Shown one piece after another: positions 33,724-42,557 of a DNA stretch of 64,000 nucleotides. Under the pieces are notes generated by a model. That model ran no database searches. It worked only from the letters and a program-made list of their open reading frames with translations, and was not told where the DNA came from. This DNA comes from Wagnerdoeblera intermedia (GTDB taxonomy: Bacteria; Pseudomonadota; Alphaproteobacteria; Rhodobacterales; Rhodobacteraceae): NCBI RefSeq assembly GCF_042647465.1, contig NZ_JBHRVN010000004.1; one strand, 5' to 3'. The position numbers and the translations under genes are program-made. Every line of letters begins with the position of its first letter. Position 1 is the stretch's first letter.

Positions 33724-34633
33724 CGAGCGCGGCCATGCAGCCCATACCGGCCGAGGTGATCGCCTGACGGTAAACGTGATCGGTCAGATCGCCCGCGGCA
33801 AAGACGCCCGGGATCGAGGTGCGGGTCGAACCCGGCTCAACCTTCACATAGCCGCCGTTGTGCAGTTCCAGCTGGTCTTTCACCAGTTCCGACGCGGGGC
33901 TGTGGCCGATGGCCACGAAGAAGCCGTCGCAGGCAATCTCAGAGGTCTCACCGCTTTGCACATTTTTCACGCGCAGCCCGGTGACGCCCAGCGGCGCTTC
34001 CGTGCCCAGAACCTCATCCACCTCATGGTTCCAGAGCACTTCAACTTTGGGGTGGCTGAACAGACGCTCCTGCAGGATCTTTTCCGCCCGCAGGCTGTCA
34101 CGGCGGTGGATCAGCGTCACCTTAGAGGCGAAATTCGTCAGGAAGAGCGCCTCTTCCACAGCGGTATTGCCTCCGCCGATCACTGCCACCGGCTTGTCGC
34201 GATAGAAGAAGCCGTCGCAGGTCGCACAGGCCGAGACGCCGAAGCCCTTGAACTTCTCTTCCGAGGGCAGGCCAAGCCAGCGGGCCTGAGCGCCGGTCGC
34301 AAGGATCACGGCATCGGCGGTATAGGTCGTGCCGCTGTCCCCCACGGCGGTAAAGGGGCGGCTGCCGAGTTTCAGCTCGGTGATGGTGTCGAACTGAATA
34401 TCCGCACCCATCTCGCGGGCATGCTCTTCCATACGGACCATCAGATCCGGGCCCTGAACGGTTTTGTCACCCGGCCAGTTTTCCACCTCGGTGGTGATGG
34501 TCAGTTGACCGCCAGGCTGAATGCCCTGCACCAGAATCGGCGAGAGCATGGCGCGGCTGGCATAAACGGCAGCCGTATAACCTGCCGGACCGGAACCGAT
34601 AATCAGAACTTTGGTATGCCGTGTCTCGCTCAT
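33695..34633 (-). CDS. trxB: Thioredoxin reductase
   Basis: 312 residues. Low-molecular-weight FAD/NADPH disulfide reductase that recharges thioredoxin. FAD motif GSGPAGYTAAVYASRA at the N-terminus, redox CATC (in VSACATCDGFF), NADPH motif GGGNTAVEEALFL with HRRD, and the C-terminal FAD motif GVFAAGDLTDHVYRQAITSA. Start at the ATG 34633; the longer open frame upstream runs into the divergent Lrp promoter. Overlaps the following RES-like gene, so the two are cotranscribed. Confidence 0.96.
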   Translation of the reverse strand: MSETRHTKVLIIGSGPAGYTAAVYASRAMLSPILVQGIQPGGQLTITTEVENWPGDKTVQGPDLMVRMEEHAREMGADIQFDTITELKLGSRPFTAVGDSGTTYTADAVILATGAQARWLGLPSEEKFKGFGVSACATCDGFFYRDKPVAVIGGGNTAVEEALFLTNFASKVTLIHRRDSLRAEKILQERLFSHPKVEVLWNHEVDEVLGTEAPLGVTGLRVKNVQSGETSEIACDGFFVAIGHSPASELVKDQLELHNGGYVKVEPGSTRTSIPGVFAAGDLTDHVYRQAITSAGMGCMAALDAERFLAGH

Positions 34634-34818
34634 GGACAGAGTGCCTCTTTGACTGTGCTTTGGCTTTGATATAGGCGGGTCGCTTCTTCGCCGCCAGAGG
34701 GAGGGGCGGCGTTCCGATTGTGAGACACCCGTATCAAAACCGGGCGGTTTTACGAAACAATATTGCGCGGAGCGGGGCGAATGAATAAGTTCCCGTCCAG
34801 TTCCCAGGAGGCTGATGA

Positions 34819-35319
34819 ATGGCAGGCGCGAAACTCGACCCGATTGACCGGCATATTCTGGCCGAGCTGCAGGCGGACGGGCGGATGACGAACGTAGAGC
34901 TGGCAAAGCGGGTGGGTATTTCGGCCCCTCCCTGCCTGCGGCGTGTGCGCACACTGGAAGAACAGGGCTATATCCGCGGCTATCATGCCGAGATTGACAG
35001 CCGTGAACTGGGCTTCGAGGTGCAGGTTTTCGCCATGGTCCGGCTCAACAGCCAGGCTGAAAGCGATCTGACCGCCTTTGAAGAGCGCTGCCGCTCCTGG
35101 CCGCTGGTGCGCGAGTGCCACATGCTCAACGGTGAGATCGACTTCATTCTGAAATGCGTGGCGCCCGATCTGTCCTCCTTCCAGAGCTTCCTGACCGGAG
35201 ATCTGCTGAAGGCCCCCAATGTGGCCAATGTCAAAACCAGCTTGGTGATCCGCGGCTCAAAAGATGAGCCGGGCGTGCCCTTTGAGGTCTTGGAAGAGCG
35301 GATCGCGCGTCAGGCCTGA
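34819..35319 (+). CDS. Lrp/AsnC-family transcriptional regulator
   Basis: 166 residues: winged helix (about 7-50, LDPIDRHILAELQADGRMTN, VGISAPPCLRRVRTLE) and a RAM ligand domain (about 65-150, FAMVRLNSQAESDL, ECHMLNGEIDFIL). Such proteins sense amino acids. CAGGAGG precedes the ATG. Divergent from trxB, 185 bases between starts; closed by a strong terminator. The target and effector cannot be told from sequence. Confidence 0.92.
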   Translation: MAGAKLDPIDRHILAELQADGRMTNVELAKRVGISAPPCLRRVRTLEEQGYIRGYHAEIDSRELGFEVQVFAMVRLNSQAESDLTAFEERCRSWPLVRECHMLNGEIDFILKCVAPDLSSFQSFLTGDLLKAPNVANVKTSLVIRGSKDEPGVPFEVLEERIARQA

Positions 35320-35340
35320 GGCCCGCACGCAAAAGTGAAG

Positions 35341-35372
35341 AAGCCCGGGCGCGACCCCCGGGCTTTTCTTTT
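35341..35372. terminator. Terminator between lrp-like gene and pgeF
   Basis: AAGCCCGGG (35341-35349) with CCCGGGCTT (35357-35365), then TTCTTTT on the + strand. Lies between two convergent stops and probably serves both. Confidence 0.9.
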
Positions 35373-35373
35373 G

Positions 35374-36141
35374 TCACAACCGGATAACGGAAATCAGCCG
35401 ACCGTAATCGGCCTCTTTGCGCTGTGTGGTGCGGCGGTAGGAATAGAACCGCTCCTCATCCGACCAGGTGCACCAGCCGCCCCAGAGCGCCTCACCCACA
35501 CCCGCCTCGCGCAGTTTCATCAGACCAAAGCCCGGCAGGTCAAAGAGATAACGGTCGCCGTTGCCTTGCGTGAAAAACCGCGACCAGGCCGGATCTTCGT
35601 CATAAAAGCGGGTGAAAAACTCCGGACCCACCTCATAGGCGCGCTGGCTGATGCAGGGGCCGATCACCGCGGTGATGTCCTCGCGCCGCGCGCCCAGGCC
35701 CTCCATGGCCTCGACGGTCCGCTCAAGCACCCCGTCGATCGCGCCTTTCCATCCGGCATGGGCCGCGCCGATCACGCCCGCCCTGCGATCGGCAAGAAGC
35801 ACCGGCTGGCAATCGGCGGTCAGAATGCCAAGCGCCAGGCCCGGCGTTGCCGTCACCATGGCATCGGCGCGGGGCTTTTCCGCCAGCGGTCCGGTGATCA
35901 CCGCGACATCGGGCGAATGCACCTGATGCACCGTGATCAGATGCCCCGGCGTCACCCCCATGGCCTCCGCCACGCGGGCGCGGTTGATCTCGACCATCTC
36001 CGCCATATCGGTTGAGCCAGGGCCACAGTTCAGCCCGGAAAACACCCCCGATGAGGCCCCGCCCTTGCGGGTGAAAAAGCCATGCTGCACGGGACGCAGA
36101 TCGGGTGAGGTCAGAATCTCAAGCGTTGCTGTAGGGGTCAC
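35374..36141 (-). CDS. pgeF: Peptidoglycan editing factor PgeF (YfiH family)
   Basis: 255 residues, Cu-oxidase_4/laccase-domain fold. PgeF removes wrongly built muropeptide precursors (L-Ser in place of L-Ala) in E. coli; older annotation says polyphenol oxidase. Metal-ligand motifs: TVHQVHSPDV, LTADCQPVLL and AAHAGWKGAIDG, plus IGPCISQRAYEVG. It overlaps the upstream methyltransferase gene by four bases, forming a unit lgt - methyltransferase - pgeF, two of three genes acting at the envelope. Confidence 0.92.
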   Translation of the reverse strand: MTPTATLEILTSPDLRPVQHGFFTRKGGASSGVFSGLNCGPGSTDMAEMVEINRARVAEAMGVTPGHLITVHQVHSPDVAVITGPLAEKPRADAMVTATPGLALGILTADCQPVLLADRRAGVIGAAHAGWKGAIDGVLERTVEAMEGLGARREDITAVIGPCISQRAYEVGPEFFTRFYDEDPAWSRFFTQGNGDRYLFDLPGFGLMKLREAGVGEALWGGWCTWSDEERFYSYRRTTQRKEADYGRLISVIRL

Positions 36142-37211
36142 GGTGTAAATCCGGCAGGGCAGGGGGCAGTTGTCGGCAAAAGGGCGAGCGCTTTAAAGAG
36201 CGTCCCCATTTCCGCCGCATCGGTCAAGCGGCGCGTGGCCGCGAGATGGTTTTGCAGCTTGTCGCCGCTCAGCCTTTCAGCCAGACGCGCGGCGCGGGCC
36301 TCAATCCCAAGCGCGCGCAGAAGATCGCCCTGGGGTATCGGGCCATAGGCCCGCAGCCCTGCCGCTTCGGCCTCCAACGCCAGGGGTTCAAAATCCACAT
36401 GGGCCGTCAGATCGGCCTCACCAGGGCTGTCAAACAGGCCGGCGTAGCCATGCGCCTTCATCGCCTGCAGCGTATCCCCGCGCGAGCGCCAGTCGCCGTA
36501 ATCCACAATCAGCGCCGCCCCGCCATGGCGCGCAATCCGCCCGGCAACGGCTTCGGTCAAAGGCCGTGCCGCGGGGCAAAGCTCAACCACATCACCCGCC
36601 CGGGTATCACCCAGCCGGTGGGCAAGCGCGGGAACCCCGCGCGGGGCGCTGCGGCTATGGGCCAGACGGTCGCCCTCAAGGACCACCATGGCCTCTGACC
36701 AGCCCGATGGCTCGCGAATGAACTGCCGCACCGGCAGCGCGTCGAAGAACTCATTGGCGACAAACCACAAAGGCGCTTGCGGCAGATCCGCAAGGCTCTC
36801 CGCCCAGATGACGTCATAGCCCCGCAGCGCCTCTCTTTGCACCTGCCGCAGCCGGGGAGAGGCCTCCACCAGATGCACCGCCATCGCCTGATGAAACCCC
36901 GGCACCCCGCGTGTGGCGCGTAATATATCCGCCATCAGCGTCCCGCGCCCAGGCCCTGCCTCTGCCAGGGTAAACCGCCCGGGCGCCCCCTGATCGAGCC
37001 AGCACTGCGCCAGCCACAGCCCCAGAAGCTCGCCAAACATCTGGCTGATTTCCGGGGCGGTGATGAAATCGCCGCCCCGCCCGAAGGGCTCAGTCCGGGT
37101 GTAATAGCCATATTCCGGATGGAGCAGACATTCGGCCATATAGTCCGACAACCGCATGGGCCCCGAGGCGGCGATACGCGCCTTCAGCAGCGCAGCCAGC
37201 GGCGTGCTCAT
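36138..37211 (-). CDS. SAM-dependent methyltransferase, NDUFAF7/MidA family
   Basis: 357 residues. SAM-binding motif AEAGPGRGTLMADIL, an early block RLSDYMAECLLHPEYGYYT and DFITAPEISQMFGELLGLW are typical of the DUF185 family. The mitochondrial homologue NDUFAF7 methylates an arginine of complex I; bacterial members are presumed to have a related role. ATG overlaps the lgt end (37208-37211), so it is coupled to lgt. Confidence 0.9.
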   Translation of the reverse strand: MSTPLAALLKARIAASGPMRLSDYMAECLLHPEYGYYTRTEPFGRGGDFITAPEISQMFGELLGLWLAQCWLDQGAPGRFTLAEAGPGRGTLMADILRATRGVPGFHQAMAVHLVEASPRLRQVQREALRGYDVIWAESLADLPQAPLWFVANEFFDALPVRQFIREPSGWSEAMVVLEGDRLAHSRSAPRGVPALAHRLGDTRAGDVVELCPAARPLTEAVAGRIARHGGAALIVDYGDWRSRGDTLQAMKAHGYAGLFDSPGEADLTAHVDFEPLALEAEAAGLRAYGPIPQGDLLRALGIEARAARLAERLSGDKLQNHLAATRRLTDAAEMGTLFKALALLPTTAPCPAGFTP

Positions 37212-38074
37212 GCCGCGCGGCTCCGGGCGCGCAGAATGAAATAAAGCCCCGCAAAGATCATCGGCAGCGACAAAAGCTGCCCCATCGACATCCCGGCAAG
37301 GACCGCCCCGCGCAGGTTCTCAGCGGTGATGAACTGCGCATCGGCCTCGCGGAAAAACTCCACAAAGAAACGCGCCGCGCCATAACCCGCAAGGAAGACG
37401 CCAAGCGAACGCCCCGGAAGCTGCAGCCAGCCGCGACGGTAGATTCCCCACAAAAGCACCGCGCCCAGCAAAAGCCCTTCCAGCACCGCCTCATAAAGCT
37501 GCGACGGATGCCGCGCACAGATGCCGGTCACCCCAAAGCAGTCCTGACCTGCGCCCGGAAAGGCCACACCCCAGGGCAGATCCGTCGGTCGCCCCCAAAG
37601 CTCGGCATTGATGAAATTGGCGATCCGCCCGAAGAACAGCCCCACCGGCGCCGCCAGCGCCAGGGCATCGGCAATCTTCAAAGGCGCCACCCCCTGACGC
37701 GCCGCCCAGGCCCAGGCACCCGCGACCACGCCAAGAAAACCGCCGTGGAAGGACATCCCGCCCTCCCAGATCTTCAAAATCTCGCCGGGGTTCGAGAGAT
37801 AAAACCCCGGCTGGTAAAACAGCACAAAACCAAGCCGCCCGCCGAGGATCACCCCCAGAATGATCCAGCTCAGCAGATCTTCAATTTTGCCCGGCGCCAC
37901 CGGCGCTTCGCCGCCCCAAAGCGCGGGCCGCTTCATCAGCCCCATGACCATCCGCCAGCCGATCAGCAGCCCGGCAATATAGGCCAGCGCATACCAGCGC
38001 AGCGAAAAGCTGAAGTCGCCCAGCGTCAGTGTGAAAATTTCAGGCGAAATCTGCGGAAAGGGAATATAATCCAT
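37208..38074 (-). CDS. lgt: Prolipoprotein diacylglyceryl transferase Lgt
   Basis: 288 residues, seven predicted membrane helices. Adds diacylglycerol to the lipobox cysteine of prolipoproteins, first step of lipoprotein maturation in the inner membrane. Diagnostic: GGMSFHGGFLGV and the Lgt signature GRIANFINAELWGRPTDLPW. Start at ATG 38074 behind GCGAGGT; an upstream in-frame start is less likely. The lipoprotein encoded at 48525-49262 would be one of its substrates. Confidence 0.96.
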   Translation of the reverse strand: MDYIPFPQISPEIFTLTLGDFSFSLRWYALAYIAGLLIGWRMVMGLMKRPALWGGEAPVAPGKIEDLLSWIILGVILGGRLGFVLFYQPGFYLSNPGEILKIWEGGMSFHGGFLGVVAGAWAWAARQGVAPLKIADALALAAPVGLFFGRIANFINAELWGRPTDLPWGVAFPGAGQDCFGVTGICARHPSQLYEAVLEGLLLGAVLLWGIYRRGWLQLPGRSLGVFLAGYGAARFFVEFFREADAQFITAENLRGAVLAGMSMGQLLSLPMIFAGLYFILRARSRAA

Positions 38075-38185
38075 GGCACCTCGCTGTGTCACAGGCCTTG
38101 TCCGCGCAGCCCAGGGGCTTGTCAACCTTGCACCCGGCCCCTCCCCGCGCCATATCCTTCACAAGATCGCAACGGAGGCGCTTCC

Positions 38186-38440
38186 ATGCAGACCCAGAAT
38201 AAATTCTTCGACGACCTGTCGCGACTGGCCACCAATGCCATGGGCGTCGCCCATGGCGCGCGCACAGAGGCAGAAAACGCCGTGAAATCGCTTCTCGACC
38301 GCTGGCTTGCCGACCGTGACCTCGTCACCCGCGAGGAATTTGATGCCGTCCGCGCCATGGCCGCCAAAGCCCGCGAAGAAAACATCGCCCTCAAAGCCCG
38401 CCTCGACGCGCTGGAAGCAAAACAAAATGGCGCTGAGTGA
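38186..38440 (+). CDS. ubiK: UbiK-like ubiquinone biosynthesis accessory factor
   Basis: 84 residues, BMFP/YqiC family: NKFFDDLSRLATNAMGVAHG followed by an acidic amphipathic helix and a C-terminal coiled coil (LVTREEFDAVRAMAAKAREE, LKARLDALEA). UbiK helps the UbiJ scaffold in aerobic ubiquinone synthesis and binds lipid. ATG 38186 follows ACGGAGG. It is short, and a longer frame reads through from within lgt on the other strand, but only this part matches the family. Overlaps the next start by 14 bases. Confidence 0.9.
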   Translation: MQTQNKFFDDLSRLATNAMGVAHGARTEAENAVKSLLDRWLADRDLVTREEFDAVRAMAAKAREENIALKARLDALEAKQNGAE

Positions 38441-38912
38441 GCCTGCCTGCGACTACGCGGACCTGCGCAAAACGCTCGCGGCCCTGACCCATGGCGAGAC
38501 GGATACCGTCTCGCTCATGGCGACCCTGGCCTGTGAGCTGCATCACAGCCATAAGCTCTCGGACTGGACCGGTTTTTACCGCGTCACCGCGCCGGAGCTG
38601 CTGAAGATCGGCCCCTACCAGGGCGGCCACGGCTGCCTCGTGATCCCCTTCTCCCGCGGCGTCTGCGGCGCGGCGGCCCGCAGCGGCGAAGTCCAGCTCG
38701 TGCCGGATGTCGAGCTCTTCCCCGGCCATATCGCCTGCGCCTCCTCCACCCGCTCGGAACTGGTGCTGCCGGTCCGGAACGGCCAGGGGGCGCTTCTCGG
38801 CGTGCTCGATCTCGACAGCAACACGGAAGCCGCCTTCACCGAAGAGGATGTCCGCGAACTCACCGCGATCCTTGCGGAAACCTTCCGCGACTGCGCCGAC
38901 CCGCTCGCCTGA
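38427..38912 (+). CDS. msrC: Free methionine-(R)-sulfoxide reductase, GAF type
   Basis: 161 residues, one GAF domain. Reduces free Met-R-sulfoxide. Three cysteines at C70, C80 and C104 have the same spacing (10 and 24) as the catalytic cysteines C84, C94 and C118 of E. coli fRMsr, which makes the assignment firm. DWTGFY and ELVLPV blocks also fit. The start lies inside the end of ubiK; no separate ribosome site, so translation is probably coupled. Confidence 0.9.
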   Translation: MALSEPACDYADLRKTLAALTHGETDTVSLMATLACELHHSHKLSDWTGFYRVTAPELLKIGPYQGGHGCLVIPFSRGVCGAAARSGEVQLVPDVELFPGHIACASSTRSELVLPVRNGQGALLGVLDLDSNTEAAFTEEDVRELTAILAETFRDCADPLA

Positions 38913-38923
38913 ACCGCCCGCGG

Positions 38924-38972
38924 CTTTGGCTTTTTCCAAATACTCCGGGGTCCGGGGCCGCGCCCCGGGGCC
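38924..38972 (+). repeat. Interspersed repeat, copy A
   Basis: Starts TTTGGCTTTTTCCAAATACT, then a CCGGGGTCCGGGG-type GC arm that folds back with CCCCGGGG. A second copy in opposite orientation is at 42558-42612. Both lie just after gene ends. Confidence 0.75.
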
Positions 38973-39013
38973 TGCCCCGCTCATCCCGCTCTCACTTCAC
39001 GCGCAAAAGAAAA

Positions 39014-39037
39014 CGCCCGCAGATCACTCTGCGGGCG
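39014..39037 (-). terminator. rplT terminator
   Basis: CGCCCGCAGA (39014-39023) with TCTGCGGGCG (39028-39037), TCAC loop; leftward it runs into TTTTCTTTT. Confidence 0.9.
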
Positions 39038-39061
39038 CTTCTCATCTTAATTCACCTGAAA

Positions 39062-39421
39062 TCAGGCAGCAGCTTTAGCCTGGCCAACGATGGCAGCGAA
39101 AGCTTCCGGTTCTGCGACAGCGAGGTCTGCCAGAACTTTACGGTCAACCGTGATGCCGGCTTTCGCCAGCAGGTTGATGAATTTCGAATACGTCAGTTCA
39201 GCATCAACCAGACGCACAGCGGCGTTGATACGCTGGATCCACAGAGCGCGGAAGCTGCGCTTACGTGCTTTGCGGTCGCGGGTTGCGTATTGGTTGGCTT
39301 TATCAACAGCCTGAGTCGCGGTGCGGAAGTTACGCGAACGGGCCGAGTAATAGCCTTTCGCGGCCTTCAGCACTTTTTTGTGCGAAGCGTGAGTTACCTT
39401 GCCGGATTTAACGCGGGTCAT
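39062..39421 (-). CDS. rplT: 50S ribosomal protein L20
   Basis: 119 residues, full length. Basic N-terminal extension with KKVLKAAKGYYSARSRNFRT, core RKARKRSFRALWIQRINAAV and C-terminal LAKAGITVDRKVLADLA. L20 is an early assembly protein of the large subunit. Follows rpmI by 12 bases. infC is not adjacent, unlike the enteric infC-rpmI-rplT order. Confidence 0.98.
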   Translation of the reverse strand: MTRVKSGKVTHASHKKVLKAAKGYYSARSRNFRTATQAVDKANQYATRDRKARKRSFRALWIQRINAAVRLVDAELTYSKFINLLAKAGITVDRKVLADLAVAEPEAFAAIVGQAKAAA

Positions 39422-39433
39422 ATCTGGCTCTCC

Positions 39434-39634
39434 TTAGCGGTTATACGGCATGTATTTCTTGACGATTTTCTCGTCCGCTGCGCACAGGATCATGGTCCCG
39501 GTCACATCGCGGATGAACTTCGTCGAGCGTTTGATCATGCCGTGGCGCTTGCCAGCCGGACCTGCTTTGACTTTGCCGGTCGCGGTGAACGTAAACCGCT
39601 TTTTGGCTGCGGATTTCGTTTTCATCTTGGGCAT
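39434..39634 (-). CDS. rpmI: 50S ribosomal protein L35
   Basis: 66 residues: MPKMKTKSAAKKRFTFTATG start, GKRHGMIKRSTKFIRD and the C-terminus KKYMPYNR are the L35 pattern. ATG 39634 follows AGAGGAGAT. First gene of the rpmI-rplT pair; the 170-base gap to pyk (39635-39805) must hold its promoter and leader and contains no gene. Confidence 0.98.
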   Translation of the reverse strand: MPKMKTKSAAKKRFTFTATGKVKAGPAGKRHGMIKRSTKFIRDVTGTMILCAADEKIVKKYMPYNR

Positions 39635-39805
39635 TTCCATCTCCTCTTTCGAGTGGTGAACGCGCGACTCGGCATGCCACACCGGCCGGCCGCGCAACGA
39701 GAGTGGACCCGATAGACCGGATCCGGTAATTTGACAAGCAGATAAGCACCCCATCAGCCGCCCCCGGCGCGGCATTTCGCACCAGAGGCGGGGCGGGGGC
39801 TGAAA

Positions 39806-41248
39806 TCACGCCTCCGAGCGGGTGATCAGACGCTCATCGCAGGGGGCAACGCGCAGAATATTGGTGGTGCCCTGGACGTTAAAAGGCACCCCTGCCGTCA
39901 CCACAATCTGATCCGAGGTGGCGGCAAAACCGTCGTCCCGCGCTGCTTTGGCGGCTGCAAGGACGGCGCCCTTAAAGCGCTCCTGCGGATCGACGATCAC
40001 GCAATGCGCCCCCCAGGTCAGGCAAAGCTGTCGTGCGGTCCGCGTCAGCGGCGTCAGCGCCAGGATCGGCACCCGCGGCCGCTCGCGCGCCACCAGCGCC
40101 GCCGTGGTGCCGCTTTGGGTAAAGCAGCAGATCGCGCGGATCTCGGTCGTCTCAGCAATCTCGCGCGCGGCGGATACGATGCCATCCGCCACCGTGCGGC
40201 GCTGCACTTTGCGGCTGGCTTCGATGATCTCCCGATAGGTGGGATCGCCCTCAACCTCGATGGCCACATTGTTCATCGTGCGCACCGCTTCGACCGGATA
40301 TTGCCCGGCGGCAGATTCGGCCGAGAGCATCACTGCATCCGCGCCCTCATAGATCGCGGTCGCCACATCCGAGACTTCGGCCCGGGTGGGCATCGGGCTT
40401 TCGATCATCGATTCGAGCATCTGCGTGGCGACGATTACCGGTTTGGCCGCAGCCCGCGCCCCGCGCACCAGGCGCTTTTGCACCGGGGGGACCGCCTGAA
40501 CCGGGCATTCCACGCCCAGATCGCCGCGCGCCACCATGATCCCGTCCGAGACGGCAAGGATGCTGTCATAGGCTTTCACGGCAGCGGGCTTTTCGATCTT
40601 CGACAGAATTGCCGCACGCCCCTGCGCAAGCTCGCGCGCCTCAAGCACATCTTCGGGGCGCTGCACGAAAGACAGCGCCAGCCAGTCGACGCCCAGGCGA
40701 CAGGCAAATTCCAGATCGCGGCGGTCTTTTTCGGACAATGCCGCCAGCGGCAGCACCACATCAGGGACATTCACGCCCTTGCGGTTGGAGATGGTGCCGC
40801 CCACGGTCACGGTGCAATCGGCGAAATCTGCGCCACAGGCCTCTACCCGCAGGCGGATCTTGCCGTCATTGACCAGAAGGGTGGTGCCGGCCTCAAGGGC
40901 TGCGAAAATTTCCGGATGGGGCAGCTGCACCCGGGTGCCGTCACCCGGCTCTGCCGAGAGATCGAGGCGGAAGGCCTGCCCCTCTTCGAGATCAACGGCC
41001 GTATTGGCGAAAACACCCACGCGCAGTTTCGGCCCCTGAAGATCCGCAAGGATCGCAATGGGGCGGCCGATTTCGGCCTCAACATCGCGGATATGGCCAT
41101 GGAGCGCGGCAATGGTCTCATGGGTGCCATGGCTCATGTTCAGGCGGAAGACATCGGCCCCCGCTTCCCAGAGTGCGCGGATCGTCGCTTTATCGGAAGA
41201 TGCCGGGCCCAGGGTGGCGACGATTTTGATTTTGCGGTGCCGTCTCAT
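39806..41248 (-). CDS. pyk: Pyruvate kinase
   Basis: 480 residues. Phosphoenolpyruvate + ADP to pyruvate + ATP. N-terminus KIVATLGPASSDKATI, RLNMSHGTHE, DLQGPKLRVG, catalytic LSKIEKPAAV, MVARGDLGVE and ATQMLESMIESP.PTRAEVSDVA all intact, with a C-terminal regulatory-site domain. Leftward, upstream of rpmI-rplT; separate promoter likely. Divergent from an amidohydrolase across 162 bases that contain an 8-bp palindrome. Confidence 0.97.
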   Translation of the reverse strand: MRRHRKIKIVATLGPASSDKATIRALWEAGADVFRLNMSHGTHETIAALHGHIRDVEAEIGRPIAILADLQGPKLRVGVFANTAVDLEEGQAFRLDLSAEPGDGTRVQLPHPEIFAALEAGTTLLVNDGKIRLRVEACGADFADCTVTVGGTISNRKGVNVPDVVLPLAALSEKDRRDLEFACRLGVDWLALSFVQRPEDVLEARELAQGRAAILSKIEKPAAVKAYDSILAVSDGIMVARGDLGVECPVQAVPPVQKRLVRGARAAAKPVIVATQMLESMIESPMPTRAEVSDVATAIYEGADAVMLSAESAAGQYPVEAVRTMNNVAIEVEGDPTYREIIEASRKVQRRTVADGIVSAAREIAETTEIRAICCFTQSGTTAALVARERPRVPILALTPLTRTARQLCLTWGAHCVIVDPQERFKGAVLAAAKAARDDGFAATSDQIVVTAGVPFNVQGTTNILRVAPCDERLITRSEA

Positions 41249-41362
41249 CGGTCATTCCTTGCCAGTGCCTTTGCGACAGTTATGCCCTGCTCCGGGCAGG
41301 CTCACAACTCCGCGCCCGCTGTCTATGACACTTATGAAACAGGGATATGACAGTGGCAGGGA

Positions 41363-41386
41363 GATGATCTTTCGCTATAGATCATC
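41363..41386. promoter_or_regulatory. Palindrome in the pyk / amidohydrolase gap
   Basis: Perfect 8-base arms GATGATCT and AGATCATC with an 8-base spacer, 25 bases upstream of the amidohydrolase ATG. Operator-like; regulator unknown. Confidence 0.5.
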
Positions 41387-41410
41387 CGGGTTACTGCGGG
41401 GTTTCCGGGC

Positions 41411-42163
41411 ATGAATGACGACGCTCCCTTTCACATCCTTGGCGCTGAGCGCCCCGGGCGCTGGCTGATCACCTGCGATCACGCCTCAAACCGGGTGCCG
41501 GAGTTTATCAATGGCGGCGATCTGGGCATCGCGCCGGAGGATATGAACCGCCATATCGCCTGGGATCCCGGCGCGGCCGGAGTGGCTGTGGCCCTGGCGG
41601 AGGCACTCGACAGCCCCTGCATCTTAAGCAATTTTTCGCGGCTGGTGATTGATCCCAACCGCGGGGCCGATGATCCGACCCTGGTGATGAAGTTTTACGA
41701 CGGCACTGTCATTCCCGCGAACCGCCATGCGGACAGCGCCGAGGTGGAGCGGCGGATGGCGGCGCTTTATCGCCCCTATCATGCGGCTTATGCGCGGCTG
41801 GCGGCAGAGCGGCGCGACCGGGTGATCTGCGCGGTTCACAGTTTTACCCCGCAGTTACGTGGGCGCCCGAAACGGCCCTGGCATATCGGGGTGCTGCACA
41901 GTCATCTCGACAGCCGCCTGTCGCTGGCGCTTCTGGATCTCCTGCGCCGGGAAGCCGATCTGGTGAGCGGGGATAATGAGCCCTATGATGGCCATCTGCC
42001 GGGCGATGCGATTGATCAGCATGCTCTGCGGCAGGGCCGGCACAACACGCTGATTGAGCTGCGCAACGATCTGATCGCAGATGATGCGGCGCAGCGGGCC
42101 TGGGGCCGACGGCTGGCACCCCTTTTGTCGGCGGCGCTGGCAGATTGTGAAAAGACTGAGTGA
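41411..42163 (+). CDS. N-formylglutamate amidohydrolase family protein
   Basis: 250 residues, FGase family. Motifs: LITCDHASNRVP near the N-terminus (metal ligands Asp/His), HIAWDPGAAGVA, SRLVIDPNR, CAVHSFTP and a C-terminal GRHNTLIELRNDLI. Members cleave N-formylglutamate in histidine breakdown, but no hut gene is adjacent and solitary copies are common in this order, so the substrate may differ. Followed after 12 bases by the DUF1244 gene. Confidence 0.88.
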   Translation: MNDDAPFHILGAERPGRWLITCDHASNRVPEFINGGDLGIAPEDMNRHIAWDPGAAGVAVALAEALDSPCILSNFSRLVIDPNRGADDPTLVMKFYDGTVIPANRHADSAEVERRMAALYRPYHAAYARLAAERRDRVICAVHSFTPQLRGRPKRPWHIGVLHSHLDSRLSLALLDLLRREADLVSGDNEPYDGHLPGDAIDQHALRQGRHNTLIELRNDLIADDAAQRAWGRRLAPLLSAALADCEKTE

Positions 42164-42175
42164 GAGGAGGGCCCG

Positions 42176-42499
42176 ATGGCCGATCATGAGAGCCTGAAAA
42201 CCGAACTGGAGGCCGCAACCTTCCGTCGTCTGCTGCATCATCTGATGGACGCGCGCCCGGATGTGCAGAACATCGATATGATGAATCTGGCGGGGTTCTG
42301 CCGCAACTGCCTGTCGCGCTGGTATCAGGAAGAGGCCAATGCACGCGGGCTGGATCTGAGCAAAGACGGCGCGCGTGAGATCGTCTACGGCATGCCGTTT
42401 GAGGACTGGCGCGCGCAGCATCAGACCGAGGCCAGCGCGGAGCAGAAGGCGGCCTTTGAGGTCTCTTTTGCCGAGAATGTCGGTAAGGCGGAAGGCTGA
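42176..42499 (+). CDS. DUF1244 protein
   Basis: 107 residues. The central stretch HHLMDARPDVQNIDMMNLAG, FCRNCLSRWY and EIVYGMPFEDW identify DUF1244, a small helical family of Proteobacteria with a conserved Cys-x2-Cys, function unknown. GAGAGGAGG precedes the ATG. Cotranscribed with the amidohydrolase and closed by a terminator. Confidence 0.9.
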   Translation: MADHESLKTELEAATFRRLLHHLMDARPDVQNIDMMNLAGFCRNCLSRWYQEEANARGLDLSKDGAREIVYGMPFEDWRAQHQTEASAEQKAAFEVSFAENVGKAEG

Positions 42500-42514
42500 G
42501 GCAGAGATGAAAGC

Positions 42515-42543
42515 CCCGGCCCCGCTGTGAGGGCGGGGCCGGG
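42515..42543 (+). terminator. GC-rich terminator after the DUF1244 gene
   Basis: CCCGGCCCCGC (42515-42525) with GCGGGGCCGGG (42533-42543), 7-base loop; no long T-tract. Confidence 0.7.
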
Positions 42544-42557
42544 TCTGAGTGGTGAGC

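Noticed and set aside
37508..38185. Long + strand extension upstream of ubiK
   Set aside because: Antisense to lgt; UbiK similarity starts at the ATG at 38186, which has its own ribosome site.
40004..41350. 448-residue open frame on the + strand
   Set aside because: Antisense to pyk; no motifs.
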